DNA of 64,000 nucleotides from Nematostella vectensis (lineage: Eukaryota; Cnidaria; Anthozoa; Actiniaria; Edwardsiidae): assembly GCF_932526225.1 (NCBI RefSeq), contig NC_064044.1, positions 5,482,747 to 5,546,746 of the forward strand, read 5' to 3'. The notes beneath the pieces were generated by a model. That model was not told where the DNA came from. It saw only the letters and a program-made list of their open reading frames with translations, and did no database searches. Each line of letters starts with the position of its first letter. The stretch's first letter is position 1. Both the position numbers and the translations under genes were made by a program. Positions 40,272 through 53,867 of the stretch are shown in pieces.

Positions 40272-42724
40272 TCAATTGATTATCCCGAGTATGTCCTAGT
40301 CCTAACGAGAACTTTCCGAGTGTTTGAGTCGGAATCCAGTTTAACTGTTGGGATTCCTATTCATTTCTTGATTCTACGTTAAGCAGTCTTAAAGTTTGCG
40401 TGAAATATTCTTTAGGTGGCGACAAGTTAAATAACATTTTTTTTTCTTCTTAGGCAAGACGAAACAAGCCCATCTGACGTCACCGAATCTCCCCCACCCA
40501 TCCCCCCAATAAGATGCCCCTCTGTCAGTCGGCCAGTCAGGCCAACAGGCCCGCCTTCACCCCCTAAGCCGCAATTCCACGACACACCCACCCGTGCCTC
40601 ACCGCCACCGGACATGCGGACTAATCCGGACACGGAGCGTCGACCGCCTCCACTACCACCCGCACCAAAGAGGGCCATAGACCTTAAACCCGATTTCCCG
40701 CCTGTACCCACCCATAAAAGGTCCAAATCGGACGGAAAGGTCCCGTTTGGGGAGGACATCGCAGATATGGGGAGACCCGCGTTGGAAAAGAAGTCATCTT
40801 TCCCCCTGGGAGAGGGGGAGAAGGACGATTCAAAAGCATCTCGCCCCGAGCTTCCGCCGAGACCCACGGGCTTGGAAAAACCCGCGAACACCGGCCGTGT
40901 TAGTAATGACGTCGGCTTGACCAAAAATGCCCCGAACAAACCTAAGTCTACGACGTTACCGAGGTATGATGGTTATTTTAGTCTTTGTAACGCAGTAAAC
41001 ACCTAAACTTTCCCGCCTGATATAGGCGTCTTTCGGATTAACATATTTACCCTGCTAAAGCACTGTTACTCATTTTCTCGTAAATTTAGTAATTCGTTGC
41101 AGAGGTATGATAATTTTAGCCTTTGTAACGCAATAAGTGTGAACTTCCTCACCTCATATGGGCGTTTTTCGGATGAAAATGTAATCTATTCAAACCTGCA
41201 AATCAATAAAAATCCCTTCCCCGAAAATCAAGTAACTTCTAATTCAATCGTTTCCACGCTTACGGAACAACGTCCATTTATGTCCACACGCACGGAAAAA
41301 CGTTAAGTGGATAGGTCAATAGTTAAGTAGATAGATAAATAGAATATCATTTTATATATCTTGGTTTCTTATCACAACCATTACAACCTAGCAATGTGTA
41401 AATCTCTTTATAATTGATGGTTTTGGCTCGTCTTTTGTATACGTCAAAGGCCGTATGTAATCTGCGTATTATTTTGTCAGGCCTTCCGTGACACCACCCC
41501 CTCCCAGGAGACAAGACTCAGACACAACAGTCAAAGGTAAAGCAGACAGTGCTGAATAACATATGCGCATGCGCGTGCTCTGTCGAAAACACAGGGAGCC
41601 CAAGCTCACAGTTAGTTGTCTTTTGGGTTTGTGAGAAATTCTTAATAAAAACAGTCGAGTGTGTCGAGTACGTCGAGTGAGGTAGGTGTGACCGAATTTT
41701 ACGAAACTTCACAGAGGTAATCAAAATTATCACTTCTAACCGCTCGGTGAGTTTCGTGTGTTTTTATAGAGAATTTCTTTAAAAACCCAAAAACCACTAA
41801 CTGTGAGCTTGGGCTCCCTGTGGCGAAAACAAACAAAATCTCAGTGTTGAATCGTTCGAGTAAAGGGTACGAAATGCTGACTTCAGTCGCTGTTCTGACT
41901 ACCTGTACAGTATTAAAACCAAAGTATACAAAAGCTGACAGATTTTTTGATAATGAGGGAGTATTGGCCAAAATGTGACAGATCGCCGCCATTTCAAAAC
42001 AAAAAGGCTGGTTTCACCGCGCGGTACCGGAACTAGTTTTGCACAACTCCTTTCCCTCTTTACTGTGGTTTTCAGTATCCTGCAAACCCTCGCCAACGAT
42101 TTCCAAGCTAAGTCGCCTTCTGTCATTTAAAATCCTTGGAGCGTTTTCATTTGTCAGCACAAGTATGGTTGCCAATCACGTCACTTCTCCCTGCCAGACG
42201 TTGACAAATCAGAAAGCTCCAAATGTAATCCCGTACTAAAGCCCCCAACAAGCCCTTCCACATTTTGCTCACGGCGCCCCGCCAATTTTATGTGAATGTT
42301 ATTTTGTAATCGCAGTTTACCCACCAAACAAGGACAAGCCCTTACCAAAGGTGCAAGAAAACAGCAAAGTTGGCGACACCCCAGCACCGGAAATACCTTC
42401 TCGAAACTACAGCAGCCAGGTACGTGTACAGGGGAGAGGGGGGGAGGGGGGAGGGGTGACCCATAAAAAGAGCCCTGACGCTCAGGAATTCCCAGAGACT
42501 CGTTCTATAGTTTGACGACTTCAAAAAAGCTTGGTTCTCGCTTCTTGGGTTTTTTCCGGATTCTTTGCTTCTCGTCCCTCAACAAGAAGTAACAATTTTG
42601 ATCATAAGCCGTTTTCTGTGAGTTATGATTTGTATAACAGCTACCGTCATTTCCAGGTTCCCGTTGGTCTTCGACCAATCAGAACCCATGATAGATAAGA
42701 GTTTTTTTGTACCTTCGCCCCCAG

Positions 42725-42852
42725 GTCCCCGTGAGCCAGTTCCCGCGCAGAGTTCAGGCGCTGAATGATTGCGAGGCTGACAATGATGACAATGATTTAT
42801 GGAGGGTGACGTCATTCTCGTCAAAGGCGAAGGTGAAGACGCCGAGTGGTGG
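42725..42852 (+). other. Frameshifted SH3 exon of ASAP, D2
   Basis: Identical to the D1 exon, including the missing bases around 42,785-42,800 and the Asn in place of the SH3 Tyr. Sharing by two separated copies argues against a random sequencing error. Confidence 0.8.
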
Positions 42853-44534
42853 GTAAGTCTACCCGCGCTTAAGAGGCAACTATTCCACTAGCAAGAGAAG
42901 GTAAGGAATGTCGTGAATACAGATGTTCGCTAAGAAGGGAGCCAGAGGAATGTCCAAAAATACAGTGACATAAGCCTCGTTCCCAGGTTGCTCGTACCCA
43001 GGCTCCTCGTCCCCGGGGACAGTGCTGAATAACGTATGCGCATGCGCGTGTTCTGGCGAAAACAAACAAAATCTCAGTGTGAATCTTTCGAGTAAAGGTA
43101 CGAAAGGCTGACTTCGGTCGCTGTTTTGACTTACTGTACAGCATTAAAACCATACTGTACAAAAGATGAAAGATTTGTTTGATAAAGAGGGAGTCATAAA
43201 GAAAATTTTAGCCTTAGATTTGATCTAATTTTCTTAGCATTCGCCAAAATGTGACAGTTCGCCGGTAAAACCCAGCCATTTCAAAACAAAAAGGCTGGTT
43301 TAACCGCGCGGTATTGGAACTAGTCTTGCGTTTTTCAGCACTGCCGTCCCCGGGCGCTCCATACAAGCCCATAGACACGTCGATTTGCCGATTTCGAGTG
43401 TTTTGTCAGGTTTCAAGGCGAGCAGCAAATCGAAAGTGACGTCATTAACCGACAAGCTGCTCAGCCAATAGAAGGCAGGGAACGAGACTACCGTGACACT
43501 TTCCCCATTGTCACGGGACTCCCTTAGGCCGAATTTCCTATGCCTATCTAACAATATTCCGTGAATCCAGAAGAGTTCCATACCCCCTTCCTCCCTTTTT
43601 CTTGTGGGGATTTTGTCAAAGGATCCCCAAGCTCCAAATGTTACCCTTTTAATGCGCCAAAATAAAGACTGCGATCGTCTACAATACGTTTTTGTTCTTC
43701 AGATGCATTGTCAAATCCAGACTTCAATGTGGGCGATTGGGAGGGGAAAATGATATGTTTTCAACTTAAACTGCTTCTCGTTCTTTTTTAGCTTGGAGAG
43801 CTGGAGAGAAAGCCTGGGAATAGCGGCGTTTTCCCGATCAGTTTTGTTCGCGTGCTCTCGGAATAATCCAAGAACCCTCGTCAGTGAACCAATTTCGTCC
43901 ACGTTTTCTTGGACAATTTACGAGAAATTCGGACAGCTTCCAATGCAGATAACTTCCAGTAACTGTCGCTCGACAAAGCTGTAGTCAAGATAGAGATTAT
44001 TGCTTCACTAAGTTTGCTGGGATTGTATTGTCGTATGAGATATAACAACAGGGAAAGAAAATCAGAGTAAAATATTTTTAGGTAAGGAATTATAAAGTTT
44101 TTTATTGTAGGTTGTATTTGCTTGACAACCAATTATTTGCTTTAATGTCGATAGAGCCTTATTTATTGATGGGGACTAGATGCAATTTAATCAAATGAAT
44201 ACTTTTTATCAATGTTCATTTTTGGGGAGCTTCCATGGCAATTTTAGGAAAATGTTTTTCTAATTTGAGGTTTGTTATTGTGTTAAACACAACAAATTTT
44301 TAATTTCGTCACACCTAGTATTTAGTCAATATTTTTCTTTTTACACTTAGAAAGGATGGCAGCCAAATCCAGTGACGTGTTTATCGATTCAAAATCTATT
44401 TTTTTCGGATTATTAAATGTTTTTTTTTCATTTGAAAATGTTGAAGGTCGGCAACTTGGTAAACATTTTGTCAGAATGTCATTTTTAGGTCTAAAGCCCA
44501 ACACTTGGCACCGAATCAGAAGTTTGTTTGGACA

Positions 44535-44899
44535 GACAGAGCAAAAAAATGGCATGAAATTTTCGAATTTTCAATATATAAGCTTAAGATTCCGCATACA
44601 AGGAGCTTAATTCCATATTTTAAAGAAATTTAGAAGATATGAAATTTAGATATTAGCGAGCAAAAGGTGGCTTAATTTCTGATCAGAGCCCGACTTCTCC
44701 CTAAAAACGAGGAGAATTCATAATTTTAACATTTGAAAATTGCACTTCAAGCCTCTTATCTCGAAGACGAATCCATTTAAAAAAAAACACTTTTTGATAT
44801 GTTGGTTAACATAACATAAGGAACCTCTATGAAAAAATTCAAGCTTACCGAAGTTAACCAGACCTTATTTTGGGAAAACTTGCCATTTTTTGCTCTGTC
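44535..44899. mobile_element. 365-bp MITE with 9-bp target duplication (D2)
   Basis: Same insertion as at 5,681-6,045, with the GTTTGGACA duplication at 44,526-44,534 and 44,900-44,908. The insertion is older than the D1/D2 duplication. Confidence 0.85.
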
Positions 44900-47296
44900 G
44901 TTTGGACAGAAACTGCATTATGGCATCCACTAATTAACAGCCTTGAAGTTTTTTATTGGTCCATTCTTTATCACGTTGCCAATTAAAGAACTACAAATGT
45001 AATTTCTTTTCTTTTCCCGATGATAAATGACGGATGCCAAAATGATGGTATATATCAGTTTTTAAAAGCATTTGCGTGGTTCGCATAATCTTTAAAAATC
45101 GCTGTAATGTAATTAAGAATGCAATACCAACAGACTTACTATAATTTGAAATATCAATTTTGTTGAAATTTATGTAATTTTGCCCTTTTGAGCAGAGGCT
45201 TTTCTTACATCGATTTTTTTTAAAATTGCACCAGGCTAGAACACAGAAGCGCTTGATACAGCGATTTTATAATAAAAATTTGACGCTTCCCATCCAGATA
45301 ATGGAATTTCTGTGGTATTTGACCGCCAAAGCGAAGTTTACGCCTCAATTATCAATAGCTCACAGCCGAGAAAGAATAAATGTAAAATGTTATTTTTTTG
45401 GTTAACTTCTGCGCCTTTTATCCAGCATTTGTAGGCCTCCTGTATTTAACATCCCCGTAGTTTTAGTACTAGATATATATCATCAAATTCCAGTGGCCTC
45501 TTTTTGATTCGCTGTGCCGGTGTTCGCAAGGAAAATAGAATCTTGTCTTTTGGAGCGCGAAAAGAGAGACTAGTATCTCAGCTCAGCGAAATATAAAAAG
45601 AGGCCTCTAATATCAAGGAAATAATCAAACTGACCAAGTACAATTGCAAACCCTTTGTATAGTAATGATCATATTTTAGATCTTTGTACATTTATATTTT
45701 ATATATGAAAAAGTAATGTTTAGAATATAGTTATTGCCTTGACATTTGTGCATTGCATATGCGCTTGAACATTTGTATGGTTCTTAAAACTCTCCTTCAA
45801 ATCATCCTGTGTTGTTTGATTGTTTTGCCTTTTCGGGTTTCCTGTGGTTGCGTGTAACTGCTGCAGAGACTGCGTGATGGCTTCCTACACCCGTCCGTTT
45901 TCAGACCCAACATCTGTTGATCAGTTTTATTTTTTTTCGTTTGTGACAATTTTTTGGGGGGTTTTTGTTTATCTTTAAAACTATGTTAAAACCCTAAGCG
46001 GTTTAGAGTTTCTCTAGAGGGACTAAACCCCTTTCTGGGCCACAATTCACCTAACAAACACACACAAGGCTAATAAAGCAATGTTAATAGCTTTATTGAG
46101 AAAACATTCTATATTTCATTTTCCCGAAGGATCAAGAGAGAATGACCCATATCCCGGTTCACCTGTGGTGAACGTTCTAAAATGCAGAATGAAATTGCGC
46201 TCATAGCAACAACCTTATTATTGCTATTGATCATTAGCGTAATTCTCTTCCTAATAATTCATTAATTCTTATATACACTAAAATTTAAGAATTTCGTTAA
46301 GAACATATTTAGCCTATATTCAGCATATGTAATATAGCCACCGGGATTTTACCTACCGGGACCGGAATTTTGCGAAAACGAGAATCGGGCCTCCCTTCAT
46401 GACCCTCGTAGAAAGGAAGTCGAGAATAAATGCTTTCCAACGTAACAACGTGCAGTTGGAAAGCGTTTTCGTTACGGTTCTGAGTATGTGTTATAACATT
46501 ACGTGATCTTTTGTTTAAATATAACAACAATTTTTTATTTTGTAAGATTACGTAACTACTTTAGCCCTACATATCGTATATTTGCGATAGAGATATGATA
46601 ATTATTTCATCTCGCATGTTGGACGCTAGTACCACTGTGTAACCAAACTTCATGGTATATTATATTAATGACTTAATTATCGAGGCTATGTAATCAACAC
46701 ATGCGATCGAGGAATACGTTCCCGGTTTTTTGCCTATAGAGTTTTATCCGGGTTTTCGTATCGGGCGTGTGATTTTGAAGTTGTATTTTCATAAGATTAT
46801 TGATATTTTTGAATTGTTTAATTGCACTTGCAGTAATATGTTAGGTATTATAATTTTTAAGTTAAGAATATTATCTGCATTGTATTTATATACCACGTTT
46901 GATTTCTAATAAAATGTGAAGTGGTACCAGTTCGTAGCAAGGAAGTCGTGAATAGCGCTTTACAGCAAGACTCACCTCTTACCTGTCAGCAAGTGTTAGT
47001 AAGACGTCACGTTTTGCGCATACGTGCTTTTTGTTCTTTGTATAAACTTGACATTTCGAGATAAACATAAATACCACACTCGAATAAATGGGCGGGCCTT
47101 TTTAAGTGAGTAATCACAGGCGATTTGTCCGTCTCTGATGCTTTTATTTGATTTGATTCAAGAATGAATGTTTTTAGATAATGAATTTTTTTAACACATT
47201 CGTTCGATCTTAGGGAGGTAGAGCTGGCTTTGCTGAGTAAAAGAAATGTTCATATACGACAAGCTGTAATTTTATTGGAAAATGAACAATATTCAA

Positions 47297-47395
47297 TTAT
47301 TATTTTTTTTTTTTTTTTCACTATTGTCGATATGGAGACTCTGCAGAATCCGCTCATTGCCGGATTAGCTTGCTAGGGGCAATTATCCTAATTAA
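47297..47395. repeat. D2-only insert: T-run plus inverted 28-bp copy of the 5' UTR
   Basis: Relative to D3, about 100 bp replace some 25 bp. After a run of 16 T, bases 47319-47346 are a perfect reverse complement of 47902-47929, in the 5' untranslated region of the same gene. Read on the minus strand this looks like a UTR fragment followed by a poly(A) tract. Confidence 0.7.
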
Positions 47396-47842
47396 AGAAT
47401 AAAGATTAAAGAATAGAGACAAAAGAACTCCTTTGTAGAACAAAGATAATAGGAGACAAAGCAGGTGCGTAATTACTCCTTTATACGAAGGTCGAATACG
47501 TGACACAATTCTCACGAGTGCTATTTGATAATTTGTAAACTATCCGACACTGCATCCATTGTGTCATCGCATAAGATTGGGGATAAATTTGGCGATTCAA
47601 CAATGGTCTCAAAGCAATGGTCGCAGTGCGAATTGTACCAGGGTGGGAGGGAGGGTAGTTGTAATGCCACCTTTCCCCACCCCGCCACCTCAGCACTCAC
47701 GTGCTAATCACTCTGACCTTGGCATGCTTCCTCAGCTTCTGTAGTTAAGCACACTGGGTTAATTTATTAATGGTTGTAGATCTTATAAGCGCTGACCGTA
47801 ATGTATGCAGCGCGAATAGTTCCGCTATTCAATACCGGAGTG

Positions 47843-47850
47843 TATAAAAA
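47843..47850 (+). promoter_or_regulatory. TATA box of the D2 secreted-protein gene
   Basis: TATAAAAA lies 117 nt before the ATG at 47967. It is conserved in D3 and absent in D1, where the whole promoter is deleted. Confidence 0.6.
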
Positions 47851-47966
47851 GCCCAGTGTTGACTTCACGAATTGTATCTACAAGGCTTTGGCTTACTCCA
47901 TCTGCAGAGTCTCCATATCGACAATAGTGAAACAAAACGTCTTTTAAGAAAGCTTTGCGTACAAAG

Positions 47967-50900
47967 ATGCAGTTGGTGCTTGGCTTGCTTGCCCTGTCTT
48001 GTGCAGCGGGCCTGCAGTCTGCTGAAGGTAGTGTGCAGTCTTTACATTTCTTAAGTTTCTCCTGGATAGTTTAAATCTTTCTAAACCGTTGCCAAATTGC
48101 ACCTCGGCCTTCACGCGCGGCCACAGAAAAATATTCCGTGCCAACGGAAAAAAATACCGTGGCCACGAGAAATAAATCCGTGTCAACCGAAAAAAAAACC
48201 TTTCAACGCCCGTGCCCACAAGTTAGAAAACCTAAATTTACGTTTTCCCGTGGACGGCCACATATTCGAAAAGAAAACCTTTCCGGATAACCCGAAATAA
48301 GAGCGGGCTAGCAGGCTACTTTTAGTAAAAAAAGGATAACAAGTATACAACAGGACTGTTACATTGTTACAAGTGAGTCATGTAATTTTTGTGAGGTATG
48401 TCATTCTTTGGAATCTAGCGAGGTATTTTCTATTTCATTCTTTGGCAGGTGCAAAGTACGATGTGCTATCCTGCAATTCCTTCAACTTAGCGAATAACCA
48501 ATACGAACAAAATGCAGACCACGGCTCATGGCCAGCCAGCGGCTTCTGTCGTGCAATTCGTAACCAGATCCTCCCTGACGGCGCACACTATTCCTACGAG
48601 GCTTCGGTGTCGCTGTATAACGCGAGGGGGAGGGGCGGGGTGAATTTTGGTCATCTTGGATTGGCTTACAATGCGCTGGATGCGAACAACTTCGATTTCG
48701 TATACTTTCGGTAAGTGCATCTTTATATACCCATTTAAAAAAATTGGTAATGATTAGTGCAAACGGCAAATGTCGATTGGAGTTGGAGTTCCACTACTTC
48801 TAAGTACTATGTCTTATATGGTATCATATTATATATATATATATTTTTATTATATTTAAAGGCAATGGATTTATAGCTCTTGCATAGCTAGAGTTTTTTT
48901 CAGTCGTGGAACTGCCATTTGCCATTCGCCGGTTGCACTGACAACGTTTTTCTAATTAGATTCATGTGCAGATTATTGATATTGCAAACTGTTTACTTTG
49001 ATTGTATTTTTAAATATGATGGCATGTTTCGTTATTATAATATCTTTGATAATTATTGTGCTGGTGATAAAGGGAAATTATTTTGTTAAAAGAGCAACAA
49101 AATATTAAAGAATGATAGCTCAGTGCCAGCTTAAATAATCTATACTTTTCGATTTTTTAATCGTTCCAGTCCTCACTCCTCTGGGGGCTGCTTCCAAACT
49201 GGTTACGTCATCAACGGAATCCCAACATTCCCCGCGGACTCAGTATCCAGTGCTTGCCCAAGCGGACCTCCGAGGGGTGGAGCATGGTTCCAGGCAAAGG
49301 TTCTCGTCCAGGGTACCAAAGCTCGCATATTCCTGGACAACAAGCTAATCCGAGAAGTTTCTACCCATTACCGACCATATGGACGCGCAGGCGTCATCGT
49401 CGCGAACGGTTACAAAAATGTTATCTACTTTAAAAACTTCGAGATAAAAGGCATCTCAAAATCCTACCCCTTCCCGGCGAGGTCTTGTATGGCGACACAC
49501 ACTCTTCCTGGATATTACTTGCTGGACGCGGACCATGGCTCCTGGCCGCGAAGCGGGTTTTGCAGAACATTACTTAAACCTGCTTTACCTGGTTCCTCTT
49601 ATCGGGTGTCGGCGAAGTTCTTGAATCTGATCGGGCGTGACGGTGTTAATTTTGGACATCTTGGACTGATGTTCAATGCAAAGGACATTAACAATTTCGA
49701 TTTCGTCTATTTTAGGTAAGTCGAGACGGCGATGCGCTTTTATTGATAAAGATATTTAAAATATCTCGCATGATAGCAGCATTTCAACAAAACATTTTTT
49801 ATGTCAAGCAAATTATTGGACATTTCATGTGCATAATTTTTACTTTCAGTTTGCACTCACAGACTTGATGAGTTAAATTTATTTCAAAATGGTCGCCTGC
49901 AATGTTACGTGAATGGGAATTCTCGACGTACACATTTTTTGGTAAAAAAAAAGGAAACAATGATTTTAGCGAACTCCAAAAAATATTATCTTATGTCAAC
50001 ACTTGTCTCCTTTTTAAATTCTGACGATAACAATCATCTACTCATCTTCAGGCCACACTCTGCTGGGGGCTGCTATCAAACAGGACATGTCGTCAACGGG
50101 GTCCCTAATCTTAGTGGTGCTTCCTCAGGGCCATGCTCTGGTGGCCCCCCATCAGGCGGAAAATGGTTCAGCGCGCATGTTGACGTCATCGGAACACGCG
50201 GCAAAATCTTCCTCGGAGAGATCCTGGTAGCGACTATCACAACCCATTTTCCCGCCAAACTACAAGGCGGTGTCATCGTTGCCAATGGTTACAAAAATGT
50301 CATATACTTTAAAGAGTATAAAATGAAGAAGCTGTCGGATGGGCTCCCATTCCCTTCACGGTCTTGTCGAGCCACGTTACGAGGGCCTGGGTACTATGAG
50401 CTGGATGCTGCGCATGGCACGTGGCCTGCTAGCGGGTTCTGCAGAGTGCTCATGCCAAAAAGTCTTCATACTAAAGAGTACAGTGTGTCTGTTGACTTGT
50501 ATAACGTGGTTGGCTGGAAAGGCGTTAACTCTGGGCACTTGGGTCTCATGTATAACGCCAAAGACATTAACAACTTTGAATTTGTGTATTTCAGGTGAGT
50601 GCGACAAATTTGTTTTACTCCATTTTCACGTGCGCATCACATGCCCAATACAGAACAATTACGTGATTATCACATGATAGAATAACCATAGCCAGTATGA
50701 AGCGCGCTGGCAGTTGCCTCGTTCTATAGCAAGATCGTGAATAAAAAACTCTGTCTCACTTCGCACTCGGGCTTTTACACCTACAATGCCTTTGCCTTGT
50801 TACACCTTTTGATTAGAGCTCACAAAATGGTTATGGATGCATCACATTGTTGATATAGTCGAATGAGCCCCTCTGACAACACTTATGTCAAACGCAATAA

Positions 50901-52929
50901 CCACTTTCCTCCCCACGTGCTTGTTACCCTTTTACACGTGATGATCACGTGTACTCTCTTATCTCAGACCCCATTGGGTGGCCGGTTGCTACCAGACCGG
51001 ATATGTGAAGAATGGGGTTCCTGTGTTTGACAATCTCGCAGTTAACCGCCCGTGTGTTAATGGACCACCAAAAGGACAGACTTGGTTTACTGCAAAGGTA
51101 AGTACACTTGTGTGTCATGCAACTATGCCACTACATTGTGATATTTAGGAAATATGTGGTCGGATCCCCTAATACTTTCCTTAGAAACCGCTGCTGATAA
51201 GGGTAGGATAACATTCTTGAAAGTCATTTGGGGCTTAAATCAGGGGCGTAGGCAGGGCAAAGGGGGCCCGGGCCCCCCTTCTCAGGCCCGAACCCAGGGG
51301 GGGGTGCAAGGGGTGCGAACGCATTCCATCCCCATCCCCTCCCCTCCCCACACAACAGCCGAAGGTCCACTTTGGGTTATCAATAGACGTGCTATCTGTA
51401 GACAACACTTAAAGCATAAGCTTGATCACTCTCGTAGCCAAATCCGACAATAAACTTTCTGTGGATATACTGCAAAGGTATATAAAATTGCTTTTTGTGT
51501 CCTCCCCCCCCTCCCCCCGGAAGGGAAAAACTAGGTCCATTTTTTTTTTTCGGATTTCGCACCCCCCAAAGAAAAATCCTGGGTACGGGCCTGCTTTTAG
51601 CAGCCAAAAATACAGTTAATGTATGAAACATTATCTAAAACACAAGAGACAATGCCTTGAAAAGGCCTTTTGGGCCCACTCCTGTTAAAAATCCTGGCTA
51701 CGCCGCTGAAAATGCTTTCACACTAAGCGCAAAATTTATCAGGTGTGAAGCCTTTAAATGGGGAATGGAATTGCTTTCACGTATCGCTAAAGCCTTGATA
51801 TAATTCGTTTCAGGTCAGTGTTGAAGGAGCATCGGTAAAAATCTACAGAGATAATGTATATCTCAGCTCAGTCCCTACGCGCTTCCCTCCCACACCAAAA
51901 GGTGGTGTCATTGTCGCCAATGGTTACCAGAACGTCATCTACTACAGAGACTTCAGACTCCGCCCACTCAACCAGCCAATACCGTTCCTTACCACTCAGT
52001 GTATTAGTGCAGCTCGAAAAGGCAGCGGTTATACACTTTATGGTACAAACGGCGCATGGCCTGGGAGCGGGTTCTGCCGTGCGCTGTACGACGAGGTAAT
52101 TGCAGGCTCAAGTTATACAATATCTGCTGATTTCTACAACGTTCGCGGAAGGTCTAGTAGCCAGTTTTCTGGAGTTGGACATCTTGGAATAATGTTCAAC
52201 GCAAAGGACCTGAACAATTTCGACTTCATTTACTTCAGGTAAGGCCTATTTACCGGTCCAAAAAGTGGTTGTCTTATTTCAACTCCTGTCACTGAAATTT
52301 TCATGGCTAATGTTATAACAAAACTCACTCCTTTCTTATTGTTTATCATTGAAAATACAGTGATTTATTCGCATGGAAACTTCAAAATAACAATCTAGGA
52401 ATAAAGTATGATATGCTTTAGATATTTGATTTAAAATATCTTGATTACTTACTTGAATTAGCCGATGGAAATGGATGCTTTGTGTGAATCGACATTGAGC
52501 GGGATCCTAAAATAGCGGCGTGGAGCCATTTAAGCCAGCCAGTAACTTTTGCGGTAGATCTTTGTATCCCTTGGTTCAAGAAAGAGATCATCCTAGATAG
52601 TCGCAGTCTTGAATCATACTAACTTGTGTGTCTTCATTGTGTGTTCCAGACCCCACTGGGTCAACGGCTGCGTACAACCCGGATATGTCCAGACCAATGT
52701 CGTCCACACTACGTCCACGTTCCCATGCTCTAACGGCCCTCCCGCCACAGGAACCTGGTTCAACATCAACGTTGTCGTGACCGGAAGTCAGGCTCGTGTC
52801 TATAGAGACGAAGTTCTCGTGCGCACCATTTCCGGTCACTTTTCCGCTCTTGCAAGTGGTGGCGTGGTCGTTGCCAATGGTTATGACAACGTTATTGAAT
52901 TCAAGAATTTTAATGTCGTGAAAAACTAG
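47967..52929 (+). CDS. Secreted protein with four tandem ConA/LamG-like repeat units (intact copy)
   Basis: Seven exons: 47967-48027, 48449-48710, 49170-49715, 50052-50594, 50968-51097, 51814-52238, 52650-52929. All borders are AG/GT and phases agree, giving 748 codons without a stop. Exon 1 encodes a signal peptide (MQLVLGLLALSCAAG). The rest is four copies of a two-part unit. Part A has DHGSWPxSGFCR, Y.S...YN..G..GVNFGHLGLMYNAKDINNF and DFVYFR. Part B has GCYQTGYV.NG, a second Cys before GPP.GG.WF, then HF....GGV(I/V)VANGY.NVI.F. Exon borders fall after each YFR. The pattern suggests a beta-sandwich of the concanavalin A/laminin G type, perhaps binding glycans outside the cell; this is inference and no named family was recognised. 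TATAAAAA at 47843-47850 fits a core promoter. Confidence 0.85.
51242..51708. mobile_element. Possible hAT-type MITE in intron (D2)
   Basis: Orthologous to the element at 10,905-11,362, with the same end sequences and no clear target duplication. Confidence 0.45.
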
Positions 52930-53019
52930 GCATGCAGTTGTAATGGTACTTGGCCCTAGCCTTTAGTACAAATATTAAACAAAAAGAAACCAATCCCGAA
53001 CGCAGTTTTTTTTATCCAT

Positions 53020-53160
53020 GCACCACCCCTTCACCCCCTTCCCCCCCTTCACAACCTTTCACGCCTTCACCCCCCTTCACCCCCCTTCACCCACCTTCAC
53101 CCCCTTCCCCCTCTTCACCCTCTTCACCCCGTTCACCCCGTTCACCCCCTCCCCCCCCAG
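53020..53160. repeat. C-rich microsatellite (D2)
   Basis: TTCACCCC-type repeats at the end of the duplicated unit, diverged in length and composition from the D1 copy. Confidence 0.85.
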
Positions 53161-53867
53161 TGAATTCCTCCTCCCTCCACTCAAAAAAAGGGATGTAAGT
53201 GCGCTCATCCATATAAAGAATAAACGGTCTTCCAGGAGCATTGAACATGCAATTTTGCGAATTTATTTCTTAATTACCATCATCGTTATCATTTCCTTGA
53301 TGGTAATTTTTAACGACTCTTGACTAACAAAAGGCATACAATGGCGTAAACTTTTTCCCACGCAAAGGTGAACGTTGACATAAAAATAATAATAACAAAT
53401 AACGACAGATCTTTAAGTCGTTTAGCACAAGATAAAGTTGATTAAACTAAAATAATTCAGTATCGATCAATATTTTATTAACCTATAAATAAACACAGTC
53501 CAAATATAATGATACTATGATTGGGCTTATTATAGCCAAATTGCACTGTAATAAATGTTCTTTACTTCATATTTGGTTGGTGGTAAGGGGCCACAGGGAT
53601 CCCAAAACAAATAATATTATAACAGCACTTACACGTCACATGAGTTTTAAGGGTTAATTCAAGCCAAAATAAACACAGAAATGGCTGTACTCCTCACGAC
53701 AGAGAACGACTAAAAAAAATTGTCGACCTAGTGAGTTCAAAGTATTCTACATTTGATATACACCTTTTGCTTATCATTAACGAGAAATACGCATTCATTT
53801 TAGCCAAAATTTCAAACATTGACGCCGATGTACTGTCATTTAAGCGATAGTAAAATCATTTGAACTA
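53161..53867. other. AT-rich spacer after D2
   Basis: No gene or known element seen. It ends at the inverted repeat X. Confidence 0.5.

Larger units (their letters stand above)
43867..47842. other. D2 flank between ASAP and the secreted gene
   Basis: Counterpart of 5,011-8,500 in D1. Apart from the MITE at 44,535-44,899 and the insert at 47,297-47,395, no feature can be supported. Confidence 0.5.
38850..53160 (+). repeat. Segmental duplication copy D2
   Basis: Second copy of the unit that starts at base 1, with the same gene order. It carries the only intact secreted-protein gene in the window. Copy-specific changes include about 100 bp at 47,297-47,395 with a T-run and a short inverted fragment, and an extra 60 bp or so near 47,695-47,755. 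It is bracketed by inverted copies of repeat X. Confidence 0.95.

Noticed and set aside
50339-50677. 112-codon plus-strand ORF over the secreted gene (also at 61,852-62,190)
   Set aside because: Out of frame with the conserved repeat unit; shadow of exon 4.
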